DNA of 64,000 bases from DATMNI01 sp035570275. GTDB taxonomy: Bacteria > Acidobacteriota > Terriglobia > Bryobacterales > Bryobacteraceae. The notes beneath the pieces are model-generated. The model did no database searches. It saw only the letters and a program-made list of their open reading frames with translations, and had not been told where the DNA came from. Shown here in pieces: positions 31,801 through 40,167 of this stretch. Positions within the stretch are counted from its first letter, which is position 1, and the number at the start of each line of letters is the position of its first letter. The stretch covers positions 1 through 64,000 of the forward strand of contig DATMNI010000377.1 in NCBI GenBank assembly GCA_035570275.1, written 5' to 3'. A program made the position numbers and the translations under genes.

Positions 31801-33635
31801 CCATTGGTCACCGATGCCCCGGTTTTCGACGCTTCGAAGCTCGTGGCCAGGCGCGTGAACGGCCGGCCCTCCGCGGTGAAGTTGGTCACCAGCACGTCCC
31901 CGGCGATGCGCGGCGCGCTCAGCTTCCCGGTAGCGGTTGCGGTCACGGTGGCCGCTCCGCCCGCGCTGAACCTCACCGGCAGACTCCCGGCTACGGGCTG
32001 GAAATCCGTCAGATCGCTGGAGACGGCGCGCACTTGAATCCGCTGCCCCAGCGATCCCGAAAGATCGATTCGCGTGTGCGGCAGCGCCAGATAAGACTTG
32101 GCCAGCGTCACCGTATCGGCGCGGCCGTTGTAGTCCACGTTCAACTGGCCCGAGACCGGCACGCCACTCCTCCCCGGCACGCCCCTCGCCGGCGCGATGC
32201 CAAAACCCGCGTGCGCCACCACTGCCGCGGGATTCTTCAGGCTGCCCTCCGCCTGCAACGGCCCCGAAACTACGCCGTCATATCCCAACGGCCTGGCCAG
32301 AAACGCCCGCGCCAGTTGGTCGATATCGAAATTGTGCAGGTTCCCGGAGAAGTGAAAGCGGTCCAGATTCTCCAGCGACGCGGAGCCGGTAAGACTTCCG
32401 CCGAGCGCGCCCAGCCGCAGCCCGCCGAGCTCAATCCGCGCCGCGTCCGCGGTGATGCTGGAATCCAGGCTGACACCCCCGATGCTGACACCCCCGCCGT
32501 GCGTGGTCCCCTGTTGAATAGCCACATTGCGCGCATTCAGGTTGGCGGTCACCTGGAAATCGTTCGCACCGGTGTATGAGGCGCGGCCGCCGATCCGCGC
32601 CGTGCCCTCCGGCCGAACCGCGACGCGGAACAGACGCCCGAGCTCACCCAGCGCCAGCGTACTCTGAAACTGCACCTGCTTCGTAGTGCCCGACGCTTCG
32701 ATATTGGTCTGACCGAGGTTCACCTTGGCGTTCTGCACCTTGAGCCCGGCATCGTCCATTGAAGCCGTGATGTCCGCATTCAATACCGCCGGACCGTGCG
32801 CCGTGTCCAGCGGCATGCCGAGCGCCGCCATTTGCTTCACTTCGTCGATGGCCACGCGCGCAATCACATGCGCGGCCACGTTGGGAACGCCGCGCGGCGC
32901 TGCCAGATGTTCCATGCTGCCCGTGATCGCAACCTGCGATTTCGGCGTGAGCAGAAGCGCGTTCGTCAGCCCGATCCGGTCCTTCTCCAGGGTCACCGGC
33001 AGCTTCACGTCCACGCGCAGCGCATTCACGAAGAGCGGACTGATATCCACCTCGCCCGTGTAACGCGAGGTCACCATGTTGAAGCCGAGTCCGGCGCGCA
33101 GGTTCTCGCCGCTGATGTTCAACGCGCTCTGGCGGTTGGCGAACGTCAGTGTCCCGTCGCGCAGGTCGAATTTGCCAATCGCCAGGTCCACCACCGTCTG
33201 CATGGCGCTCTTATCGCCCTTGCCGGGCACCTTCGGCGACGGCACATTGGTGTGCCCATCCGGGTAGACGATCACGTTGGCCTGCGGTTTCTCGAGAAGC
33301 AGGTAGGCGATATCGACGAAACCTTGGAACGGTGAGAGCAGTTTCAAATCGACCTGCAACAGGTCGGCGCGTAACAGCGGCGGGGCGTCCGCGGGCTCCA
33401 GCCCGTGTACCACAAAGTTGCGGATCTGCGCGCGCAGGTGCGTCCAATCGAACGTGAAAGAACCGATCTCGGCGCGCCCGCCCGTCCCCGATTCCACGGC
33501 GGCGACAATCTTCGCCCGCACCGTGTTGCGGAACCAATCCGTACGCACAATCGCGATACCTGCCACGAACAGGACCACGATCAGGCCAAGCAGCCCGCCA
33601 CCTGCCCAAAGCGCAATGCGCTTCCCCCGGCTCAC
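28806..33635 (-). CDS. TamB-like translocation and assembly protein (DUF490)
   Basis: About 1609 residues. The start is put at GTG 33635 because it overlaps the stop of the SurA-like gene as GTGA and puts the membrane helix (IALWAGGGLLGLIVVLFVAG) at the N terminus. An AsmA-like region follows, then a long beta-helical body with repeated GxxxLxGxAS-type strands, and the TamB/DUF490 domain in about the last 350 residues, ending in FYKKRFW. TamB spans the periplasm from the inner membrane to a BamA-family partner and takes part in outer-membrane protein assembly and lipid movement. Its partner is encoded two genes upstream in the same operon. Confidence 0.9.
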   Translation of the reverse strand: MSRGKRIALWAGGGLLGLIVVLFVAGIAIVRTDWFRNTVRAKIVAAVESGTGGRAEIGSFTFDWTHLRAQIRNFVVHGLEPADAPPLLRADLLQVDLKLLSPFQGFVDIAYLLLEKPQANVIVYPDGHTNVPSPKVPGKGDKSAMQTVVDLAIGKFDLRDGTLTFANRQSALNISGENLRAGLGFNMVTSRYTGEVDISPLFVNALRVDVKLPVTLEKDRIGLTNALLLTPKSQVAITGSMEHLAAPRGVPNVAAHVIARVAIDEVKQMAALGMPLDTAHGPAVLNADITASMDDAGLKVQNAKVNLGQTNIEASGTTKQVQFQSTLALGELGRLFRVAVRPEGTARIGGRASYTGANDFQVTANLNARNVAIQQGTTHGGGVSIGGVSLDSSITADAARIELGGLRLGALGGSLTGSASLENLDRFHFSGNLHNFDIDQLARAFLARPLGYDGVVSGPLQAEGSLKNPAAVVAHAGFGIAPARGVPGRSGVPVSGQLNVDYNGRADTVTLAKSYLALPHTRIDLSGSLGQRIQVRAVSSDLTDFQPVAGSLPVRFSAGGAATVTATATGKLSAPRIAGDVLVTNFTAEGRPFTRLATSFEASKTGASVTNGVVARGALQASFRATVGLINWKPENLAPLRADVSVRNASVLDVLALAGQSSPVPVTGALTLDAHVNGTVGDPLGNADVTVVNGTIEGERFDSLAAHAVMTQGSIDVPSLAFVAGPSRIDANASYRHPLNDLQHGTFRAHVASNQVQLAQFQSLVKDRPGLRGALTLNADATGQVAGEVELTTLNANAAVRGLEMEGKRLGDLTANAATAGQAIQYDVNSDFAGSTIKVTGRSMLTGKHETTANAQIANLPIDRVLAIAGQRDLPVSGTLSATGDVSGTLDAPQANVNLTIANGKAYDEPFSRLQGNIAYTNQSVRVTDMRLAAGASSLELTASLEHPVGDFEDGRVQFHLRSNQVQLGSLHAVQQMKSGLTGVAEVTADGAATLRKNAAPLFSALNANIGARGLALDKKPLGDLTATAETRGKEVAFTLNSNFARSTIKGNGHMELGGDYPVDAQVSFANVSYSGLNAWLESTVRTFDGSLDGQVSVSGPVARMQELRGTLQVTKLEAHSVATDAVKKPRVNLELHNEGPIVAALDGGLITVRSAKITGPSTNLAVTGTASIVDPRALNLRVDGNVKLEVLEALNPDIFSTGGVLLNASVTGNTAKPVINGRLQLQNASFNMVDLPNGISNANGVVNFNGTEAVIQNITGETGGGKVTLSGFAGYGGPEMQFRVQANADGIRVAYPPTVTTQASARLVLAGATSRSLLSGTVTIQDVALHSHSDMGSLLNSAAAPPPAASVSTGLLAGMRFDVKIQTSSETQFRTTLTENLQADASLTLRGNADHPGMLGRVTVTQGDVVFSGTKYTIDQGTVTFFNPQKIEPILNIDLETTVQGVDVALSVSGPVDRMKLSYRSDPPLQFTEIVSLLGSGKPPTSDPVLAARTPVAPQQSFGQSGASTLLGAAVANPVSGRLERLFGVSKLKIDPQITGSSNTPQATLTLQQQVSRDLTFTYIQDVTQSNSQIIRVEWAINPQWSAIAARDRNGQFDVDVFYKKRFW

Positions 33636-34201
33636 TCGAAGGCCCCCTTCTTGAACTGAATCCGCGTGCCGCTTCGCGCCTGCTTCAGCCACACGTCCAT
33701 CGGATCATCCCCCGTATCTTTTGCCCCGTCCGCATCGCTGGACCGGTCGGCCGATTGCGCGGGCGGGGCCAGGTTCACCATATGGAATCGCTGGTCGGTG
33801 AAGCGAAGCGCCGCCACCTGCCACAGCAGGTGCCGATTGACCTCGTCCTCGGTCAGCCCATATTTTTCCAGCGCGGCGCGAAACGCCGGGACGCTGGGAT
33901 AGTTCTCCTGCCGGAACTTGCGCAGCACCACCGGGCCTTCGCTCTCCGCCGGCATCGGGTAGCCACCAATTTGCATTTCGCCGCGGATCAGTTGCTGGTC
34001 CACCAGCCTCTCCGCCGCGGCCCTGCGCTGCGCGGCGCCCAGGTCGAGCGGCTGGCCATTCAGGAACGCCGTCAGACGCACCTCCAGGAGCACTTCGGAT
34101 TCCGTGATCACCTGGTTCCCCACCACCACCGCCACGCGATCGATCACGCCAGCCGCCACCGCGGCCAAACTGAACGTGATTGCCAGCAGAGCCTCTCTCA
34201 T
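33632..34201 (-). CDS. SurA-like N-terminal domain protein (periplasmic chaperone)
   Basis: About 189 residues with a signal sequence (MREALLAITFSLAAVAAGV) and the SurA N-terminal chaperone region (IDRVAVVVGNQVITESEVLLEVRL, LVDQQLIRGEM). The parvulin PPIase domain is absent, so it is a short chaperone-only form. It sits between a BamA/TamA-like gene and tamB, which ties it to outer-membrane protein delivery. A TTG at 34207, overlapping the preceding stop as TTGA, is an alternative start two codons earlier. Confidence 0.78.
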   Translation of the reverse strand: MREALLAITFSLAAVAAGVIDRVAVVVGNQVITESEVLLEVRLTAFLNGQPLDLGAAQRRAAAERLVDQQLIRGEMQIGGYPMPAESEGPVVLRKFRQENYPSVPAFRAALEKYGLTEDEVNRHLLWQVAALRFTDQRFHMVNLAPPAQSADRSSDADGAKDTGDDPMDVWLKQARSGTRIQFKKGAFE

Positions 34202-34203
34202 AT

Positions 34204-37161
34204 TCAAAATGCCTGCCCGATGGAAAAGAAGAATTGAAAGTGGCTGACGCGCTGGATAGCCGGCGTCGCCTGGTTCAACAGCAACTGCTGGTAGGTCCCC
34301 TTCAGCCCGTTGAAAACCGGCGGATTCAGACTGTACGCCAGATCCACCCGCAACGGCCCCACTGGGGTCCGATAGCGGACGCCGAACCCGGCCGCCTGCA
34401 CCATGTAGTTGAAGTCCGAATTGTCGCGCTGTCTGTAGCGGAAGGAAATACTTCCCAGGTCCGTATAGACATTACCCAGATCGTGAAACAGCACGCCGGT
34501 GATGTCCTCTCCCAGAAACGGGAAGCGCAGTTCGGTGGAATGGAACAGCAAAGCATTACCGCCGATTGGGAACCCGGTCAGCAGATCGCGCGGACCTGCC
34601 TGATTGTCGGGGAAGCCGCGCTGCGAACCCGATCCGCCGCCGAAAAAGCGTTCCGGCAGAGGAACATACTGCGCCGGATCGTTGCCCGGCGCGATGCTGA
34701 ACGGATGCATCCAGCCGAACTGGGTGTTGCTGGCGAGCACGATATCGCCATGCACGCGCTTGTAGTACGAATTGCGTCCCAGGAACTTCAGGTAGTTCTT
34801 GTTGCCCCCGAAGTAGTGCTCCACCAGGCCCAGGTCGCCGGAATTATAGATGCCGCGATGCGCGTCCACCGGGTCGTCACGGCGGTCCTGAATCAGGTTG
34901 GCGGAGATTATGGCGATGCGCGCCGGCTGAGCCAATGAAGGAATCAGCAGGGGATTGATCTTCAGCGTGCTCTTGTCCACTACCACGTCGCGCCAGGTAT
35001 AGCGCCAGAGCGCGGTAGTCGCCTTGGAGAGACGCTGCGAGAGTTGCACCGACCCCTCGTAGCGCTGCGCGGTGAACGTGCGGACGTCGCGGGTGTTGTC
35101 GTAAAGGGCCGTAAAGGAAATGTTACGGCCCTCCACGTTGCGGTAGCGCGGCGCCAGGTAGTTCAATGAGACGCGCCGGTCCAAAGTGGAATATCGGCTC
35201 TTGAAGTTTAGGCTATGCCCCAGTCCCCACATGTTCAGCCGGCTGACCTCGAAACTTCCGCGCGGCGAAAACCCGGTCGCGCCGGCCGGTTGGTCCAGGC
35301 TGTCCTGCGCGCCGCCGATTCGCGCCACTTCCGCGCCCACTCCGACTCCCACGTAATAGCGGTGGCCTTCCGTCAGGTGATAGAGCACGTATTTGTTTTC
35401 GGTATCGCCCTGCTGATTCTGGATCGCCATATCCACCTTGTCGAATACGCCCAGATCATAGAGGCGCCGCTGCATCACGCCCATCTGCGTCCACGACAGC
35501 GGTTCGCCGGCTTTCAGCAGTACGTTGGGCTGCACCAGCCGCATGCGCGTGGCGCGCAGACCGGAGATCAGAACATCGCGGACATAGCGCGGCGGACCCT
35601 CGTTCACCACGTACACCAGGTCGGCCTCATGCCGCTCCGCCACGTTGGAAATCCGCCAGTCGAACGACACATCCGGATAGCCGGCGGATTGATACACGCC
35701 GAGGATCGTATCCCGGTCCAGCCCTACGTTGCTCTCGCTAAAAGGCTGCCCCGGCAGCGACGCCAGGCGCGCCAGGATGGCGGCGCGATCGGGGCGATTG
35801 ATTCCCTGCACATCGATCTTTCCGACGGTGTACTGCGAGCCTTCCTCGATCTCCATGGTCACAGCCACGTTGCCTGTCTTTCCCTGGTAGTCGTCGATGC
35901 TCTTGGCCGTCACCTTGCAATCGCGGAATCCGCTGTCCCGATACAGCGCCGTAATGGCCGCTTCGTCACGCTTGGCGAACCCCTGGCTGAAGCGGCCGTG
36001 CCGCAGCCGAACTGTCCCTGCCGGCTGCAGGAACATGCGCTCGCGGATCTGATCGGCTTTGAAATAATGATTGCCGGTGACCTCCAGTTTCACCACTTTG
36101 TGCCGTTCGCCCAGACCGATCGCGTAGGTGACTTCCTCCTGGTCCGGCGTCACCTTGCGGTCCTGAAAGTCCACCTCCACGTCGAAGTAACCCTTATTCT
36201 GGAAGTAGTCGCGCAGGTTGGCCACGCCGCGCACCAACAGGTCGCGATTGACGGTCTCTTCATCGAACACGGGCACGTACTTCTGCAGGTTCCCCTTGGA
36301 GATCTTGGCCCCGCTCGCCTTCACCTGCACCTTCGGACCACCATCGGCCCGGATGGCCGGTTTGACGGTGTTCGTCGACGCGTTGTAGTCCACGTGGTCC
36401 AGCACCACGTTGGCGGTGAGGCGCTCGTCTTTGTTGTACCGCTTGCGCACGTTCTGCACGCCGCTCTGCTGGTCGGAGGCGGTGGCCAGCTTCCAGCGGA
36501 ACCTGCCCTTATACCTGGCCGCCTTCGCAACCACCTCCGGACGAAGTTTCGTGTCACCCGTGATAGCCGGCGTCGTCAACCGGGCGCGCTTCCCCGAGTT
36601 CACCTGAAAGGTCAGGGTGACCTGCTGATGCTCGTTGTCCCGCTCCACCTTCGGCTGGACGGTACCCTGGTAGAGCCCGTTCCGCTGCATCAGATCCTGG
36701 ATGCCCTTACCGGCCGCCTCGATATCCTCGTCGTTGAACGGAGTTCCGAGCTCGAGCCGCGCTGCGTTCGCCAGTTGTCCTGCGCTGGGCGGCAGGCTAA
36801 CCTTGCCGCGCACCTCCACCGGGCCTGTGAACCACTGCTCCACGGTGCGGAACACCAGCACCACGCCGCTGGGCGAAGTCTCCCAAGTGACCTCGATATC
36901 CTGATATTCGCCGGTATTGTACAGGCGCTTGATGGCGTCGCGAACGTCGCTTTGCCGCAGCGGCGCTCCGGGCTGCAGCGGCACCAGGCGATTCAGGTCG
37001 GCGCGCGCCACGGGCTGCAACGGCGGTTCGAACCGGACGGCTTCGATGGGCCTGCCTTCATATTCCTTTGGGACCGCCAAGTCGTCAGATTTTAGACTGG
37101 GGGGGCAGGCAAAAAGTAAGCAACCAAACAGACAGCGCCGCACCTGGTCGCCAATGGCCAT
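34204..37161 (-). CDS. BamA/TamA-family outer-membrane assembly protein (Omp85)
   Basis: 985 residues. After a signal sequence there are several POTRA domains, recognisable by repeats of the type IxxVRFEGxx and LxxxxxxYxxxGYxDVxV (for example FDVEVDFQDRKV, PDVSFDWRI); roughly six fit in residues 35-600. A 16-strand Omp85 barrel follows with the FxGGGSxxxRGF signature (RFFGGGSGSQRGFPDNQAG) and a C-terminal phenylalanine (IGQAF). It inserts beta-barrel proteins into the outer membrane. Co-transcription with a SurA-like chaperone and tamB suggests the TamA role, although the POTRA number is closer to BamA. Confidence 0.9.
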   Translation of the reverse strand: MAIGDQVRRCLFGCLLFACPPSLKSDDLAVPKEYEGRPIEAVRFEPPLQPVARADLNRLVPLQPGAPLRQSDVRDAIKRLYNTGEYQDIEVTWETSPSGVVLVFRTVEQWFTGPVEVRGKVSLPPSAGQLANAARLELGTPFNDEDIEAAGKGIQDLMQRNGLYQGTVQPKVERDNEHQQVTLTFQVNSGKRARLTTPAITGDTKLRPEVVAKAARYKGRFRWKLATASDQQSGVQNVRKRYNKDERLTANVVLDHVDYNASTNTVKPAIRADGGPKVQVKASGAKISKGNLQKYVPVFDEETVNRDLLVRGVANLRDYFQNKGYFDVEVDFQDRKVTPDQEEVTYAIGLGERHKVVKLEVTGNHYFKADQIRERMFLQPAGTVRLRHGRFSQGFAKRDEAAITALYRDSGFRDCKVTAKSIDDYQGKTGNVAVTMEIEEGSQYTVGKIDVQGINRPDRAAILARLASLPGQPFSESNVGLDRDTILGVYQSAGYPDVSFDWRISNVAERHEADLVYVVNEGPPRYVRDVLISGLRATRMRLVQPNVLLKAGEPLSWTQMGVMQRRLYDLGVFDKVDMAIQNQQGDTENKYVLYHLTEGHRYYVGVGVGAEVARIGGAQDSLDQPAGATGFSPRGSFEVSRLNMWGLGHSLNFKSRYSTLDRRVSLNYLAPRYRNVEGRNISFTALYDNTRDVRTFTAQRYEGSVQLSQRLSKATTALWRYTWRDVVVDKSTLKINPLLIPSLAQPARIAIISANLIQDRRDDPVDAHRGIYNSGDLGLVEHYFGGNKNYLKFLGRNSYYKRVHGDIVLASNTQFGWMHPFSIAPGNDPAQYVPLPERFFGGGSGSQRGFPDNQAGPRDLLTGFPIGGNALLFHSTELRFPFLGEDITGVLFHDLGNVYTDLGSISFRYRQRDNSDFNYMVQAAGFGVRYRTPVGPLRVDLAYSLNPPVFNGLKGTYQQLLLNQATPAIQRVSHFQFFFSIGQAF

Positions 37162-37338
37162 CGCTGAAGCTCTAGCAAGCCGACAGCCCTAGTATTCGAA
37201 CTTACCGATCCAGCCCGCGTCCCAAAATTGGCTTGGTTCCGCCACGTCACCCATTGCCTTCTTGGCGCCCTCTGGCGCCCACTGGCTCGCGGCTCCTTTT
37301 GCAATCACACTACAATAGGAAAAGGAGCCCGCCCCCGA

Positions 37339-38505
37339 GTGGAAAAGTTGCTGGATATTGTCCTGATCCTGGTCTTTTCGCTGGTACAGTGGCGAATCAC
37401 CCGGCTGTTGATAGCTGCTGCGAACCGCCATCTTTCCGACCGCGCGCGTCCCGTTGCGCGCGCCGCCATCTATCTGTTTGACGGGTTGTTGATTGTCGGT
37501 TACAGCTTCACGTTCTCGCCGTTGCGGGCCTGGCTGAGAATTCCCGGGTCTTTCGGTCTGGTGATGGGAGCCGCCGCCTTGACCTACCTGATGACGGCCA
37601 CCGCCGCTCTCGGGGTGCACTTGGTCTTCGCCATTTTCCGCAAGGGTCTAGGGGCGGACGTGAACCCGGGGCGCCGCCGCGTGCTCAATTCCGTGGGCAA
37701 CGTCCTGATGGCCTCTCCGTTCGCCGTGGTGGGTTACGGAACTTTGGTGCAACGCACGGATTTCCGGGTCCGCGAGGTGGATGTGCCGGTGCCCGGCCTG
37801 CCTGATGACCTGCACGGCTTGCGGCTGCTTCAATTAAGCGACATTCACCTGAGCGCGTTTCTCAGCGAGCGGGAACTGGCTCGCGTGATCGACGCATCCA
37901 ACGAATTGCGCCCGCACCTGGCCGTGGTCACGGGCGACCTGATCTCTTCCCATTCGGACCCGCTCGACGCCTGCATCCGCCAGATCGCGCGCCTCAAAAC
38001 CGATGCCGGCGTTTACGGCTGCCTGGGTAACCACGAAAACTATGCCAAGGTGCAGAACCTCACCGTGGAACTGGGGGCCCGCTGCGGTGTCCCCTTCCTG
38101 CGCCAGCAGGCCCAGCAGCTTCGTTTCGGGAATTCGGTGCTGAACCTGGCCGGCGTTGACTTCCAGCCGTCTACCCAAAAGCACCGGTATCTGCAGGGCG
38201 CAGGGCGTATGGTAGTGCCAGGCGCCATGAACGTTCTGCTCTCGCACAATCCCGATGTGTTTCCCGTGGCGGCCCGGCAAGGATATCATCTCCTGCTGGC
38301 GGGACACACCCATGGCGGCCAGGTCAATGTCGAGATTCTGGATCAGGCCATCACCCCAATCCGGTTCTTCACACCCTACGTTTACGGGCTGTACCGTTCG
38401 GGAGCGGCCGCCGCGTATGTGACGCGCGGCATCGGCACCATCGGTATCCCGGCACGTATCGGAGCGCCTCCCGAAATATCCGTTTTGGTCCTGAGAAAGG
38501 TATAA
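37339..38505 (+). CDS. membrane metallophosphoesterase (YkuE-like)
   Basis: About 388 residues from GTG 37339, with AAAGGAG upstream. The first 150 residues have about four membrane helices (LLDIVLILVFSLVQW, IYLFDGLLIVGYSFTF). The catalytic domain shows the binuclear metal motifs in order: QLSDIHLS, VVTGDLISS, LGNHEN, LLSHNPD and LAGHTHGGQ. YkuE-type enzymes act on phosphate esters, possibly lipid-linked, at the membrane surface. A possible -10 (TACAAT, 37311-37316) lies upstream. It is followed 12 bp later by another metallophosphoesterase. Confidence 0.88.
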   Translation: MEKLLDIVLILVFSLVQWRITRLLIAAANRHLSDRARPVARAAIYLFDGLLIVGYSFTFSPLRAWLRIPGSFGLVMGAAALTYLMTATAALGVHLVFAIFRKGLGADVNPGRRRVLNSVGNVLMASPFAVVGYGTLVQRTDFRVREVDVPVPGLPDDLHGLRLLQLSDIHLSAFLSERELARVIDASNELRPHLAVVTGDLISSHSDPLDACIRQIARLKTDAGVYGCLGNHENYAKVQNLTVELGARCGVPFLRQQAQQLRFGNSVLNLAGVDFQPSTQKHRYLQGAGRMVVPGAMNVLLSHNPDVFPVAARQGYHLLLAGHTHGGQVNVEILDQAITPIRFFTPYVYGLYRSGAAAAYVTRGIGTIGIPARIGAPPEISVLVLRKV

Positions 38506-38517
38506 TCGCTCCTACCT

Positions 38518-39258
38518 GTGCGCTACCTCATCGTGAGCGACCTGCATGCCAACCTGGAAGCCCTGAACGCTGTGGTTCGGCAGGCCGCCGGCCGCTACGA
38601 TCAGGCGATCTGTTGCGGCGACCTGGTGGGCTACGGCGCCGACCCCAACCCGGTGACCGATTGGGTTCGCGCCAACTGCGCCATTGTGGTGCGCGGCAAT
38701 CACGACCGGGCGTCTTCGGGGCTGGATGACCTGGAATGGTTCAACCCGGTGGCGCGAATCGCGGCGGTCTGGACCCTGGAAAACCTTTCGGCCGGCAACG
38801 CCGATTACATTCGCGGCCTGCCCCAAGGCCCCGTTCTGGTAGATGGCTTTGAGGTGGTGCACGGCTCCCCTTACGACGAAGACGAATATGTGCTCGCCGC
38901 CGGAGAAGCCGGGCAGGCGTTCGGTTATCTGGAGGCCCGCCTGGCCTTCTTCGGCCATACCCATGTGCAGGGCGGGTTCATCTGGAACCAGTCGCGCGTG
39001 GAAACGATCGCGCGCACCGCGGCGCGCACGGACCGGCAACGCATGGAGATTGACCCGGAGTGCGCCTACCTGGTGAACCCCGGTTCGGTGGGACAGCCAA
39101 GGGACGGCGACCCGCGCGCCGCTTATGCCGTCTACGATTCGGGAGCGCAAATGCTGACTTATTTCCGGGCCGCTTATGACGTGGAGGCGGCGCAGAAGAG
39201 GATTCGGGAAGTGGGACTGCCGCCGGTCCTGGCGGACCGGCTTTCGGTGGGAAGATAG
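38518..39258 (+). CDS. cytoplasmic metallophosphoesterase
   Basis: 246 residues, GTG start. Metal-binding motifs are VSDLHANLEAL, CGDLVGYG, GNHDRA, HGSPY and FGHTHVQ, with NPGSVGQPRDGDPRAAYAVY near the C terminus, as in YfcE/ApaH-like phosphodiesterases. It has no signal or membrane segment. A GTATAAT lies within the last codons of the preceding gene (38500-38510) and could be a separate -10, or the genes may simply be co-transcribed. Confidence 0.9.
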   Translation: MRYLIVSDLHANLEALNAVVRQAAGRYDQAICCGDLVGYGADPNPVTDWVRANCAIVVRGNHDRASSGLDDLEWFNPVARIAAVWTLENLSAGNADYIRGLPQGPVLVDGFEVVHGSPYDEDEYVLAAGEAGQAFGYLEARLAFFGHTHVQGGFIWNQSRVETIARTAARTDRQRMEIDPECAYLVNPGSVGQPRDGDPRAAYAVYDSGAQMLTYFRAAYDVEAAQKRIREVGLPPVLADRLSVGR

Positions 39259-39341
39259 TGGCCGCGACCCTCCGGGCGGCGGGTCGGGAGATTGAACGCA
39301 TTAATCGGCCCTTTGCGCGCCGGCCGTCCGGACCGGATCAA

Positions 39342-39845
39342 ATGATTGCCTCTTCGCATAAGCTGACGGCTATCCTGTTCGGAATTGGCGTCACGCTTCA
39401 CAATCTCGAGGAAGCGATGTTCCTGGCAGACTGGTCCCGCTCTCATTTGAAACTCTGGTTCGAGCCAAACCCCAAGATATATTGGGTCCTGACCTCGTTG
39501 GTTAGCGTTGTGATTTGGATTCCGGTTGTTGGCGTCTGCGTTTCGAAGGAGAGCTCCTCTTTTCAAAAGGTCCTCTCGGGATTTGCCCTCGCCATGGCAA
39601 TCAATGCCGTGCTGCCCCACTTGATGATCAGCCTTTTTAAGCATTCCTATTCGCCTGGAGTGGGATCGGGGATGCTCTTCAACTTGCCGCTTGGCGTGTT
39701 GCTGATTCATGAGCAGTTGAGTGACCGCGCAATCTCGCCTGTCGAGGTCTGGCGGGCAGCAGTTTTGTATGCGCTGCTGTTGGCCGTAGGCGCCTTCGGA
39801 AGCTTGTACGGAGCCCATGCGATCTTAGCCGCCAGGAAGATATGA
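39342..39845 (+). CDS. HXXEE-domain membrane protein
   Basis: 167 residues with about four membrane helices. The family motif HxxEE is present as LHNLEEAMFL in the first helix region; a second marker is NAVLPHLMISLF. The function of HXXEE proteins is not established; a membrane hydrolase role has been suggested from the conserved acidic and histidine residues. ATG 39342 is preferred since it starts the conserved domain; a GTG at 39258, overlapping the stop of the preceding gene, would add 28 residues without similarity. Confidence 0.75.
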   Translation: MIASSHKLTAILFGIGVTLHNLEEAMFLADWSRSHLKLWFEPNPKIYWVLTSLVSVVIWIPVVGVCVSKESSSFQKVLSGFALAMAINAVLPHLMISLFKHSYSPGVGSGMLFNLPLGVLLIHEQLSDRAISPVEVWRAAVLYALLLAVGAFGSLYGAHAILAARKI

Positions 39846-40167
39846 GCTTGAAATCTATGCCGTCTCGAAATCTACCCTTAGTACATCCCAACGTAGAAAA
39901 GGTACAGAATTCGGGGATTGGGCTGGGACATCCCGGCTTGGCGAGGTAGCTGCTCTGGGCAATTTCGGTCGCCGGCCATGGATCATCGGCTCAAGCCTTG
40001 GCGTCATCATCTATGGCTGTCGCCCACGGTTCCACGCGACGCCGCCTTTCAGGATGCCGTGTTGCATTGCCTTGACACGCGCAGATTCGGGGTTGACTCC
40101 CGATGGTGCATCATATACGATGCGTTCCGTCTGCCTGCTTGTCCAGGCTCAGGAAGGGGACCTCTAA
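39846..40167. other. 322-bp upstream region of the TonB receptor gene
   Basis: No protein-like frame. Near its right end TTGACT (40093-40098) and TACGAT (40116-40121) are spaced by 17 bp, a good match to a housekeeping promoter, and a second TTGACA lies just upstream (about 40071). AGGAAGGGGAC precedes the ATG at 40168. The rest shows nothing recognisable. Confidence 0.55.
40093..40121 (+). promoter_or_regulatory. candidate sigma-70-type promoter for the TonB receptor
   Basis: TTGACT, 17-bp spacer, TACGAT; the start codon follows 46 bp later after a purine-rich ribosome site. Confidence 0.5.

Noticed and set aside
35215..37095. Open frame of about 626 codons on the plus strand
   Set aside because: Antisense to the Omp85 gene; the Omp85 frame has clear POTRA and barrel signatures.
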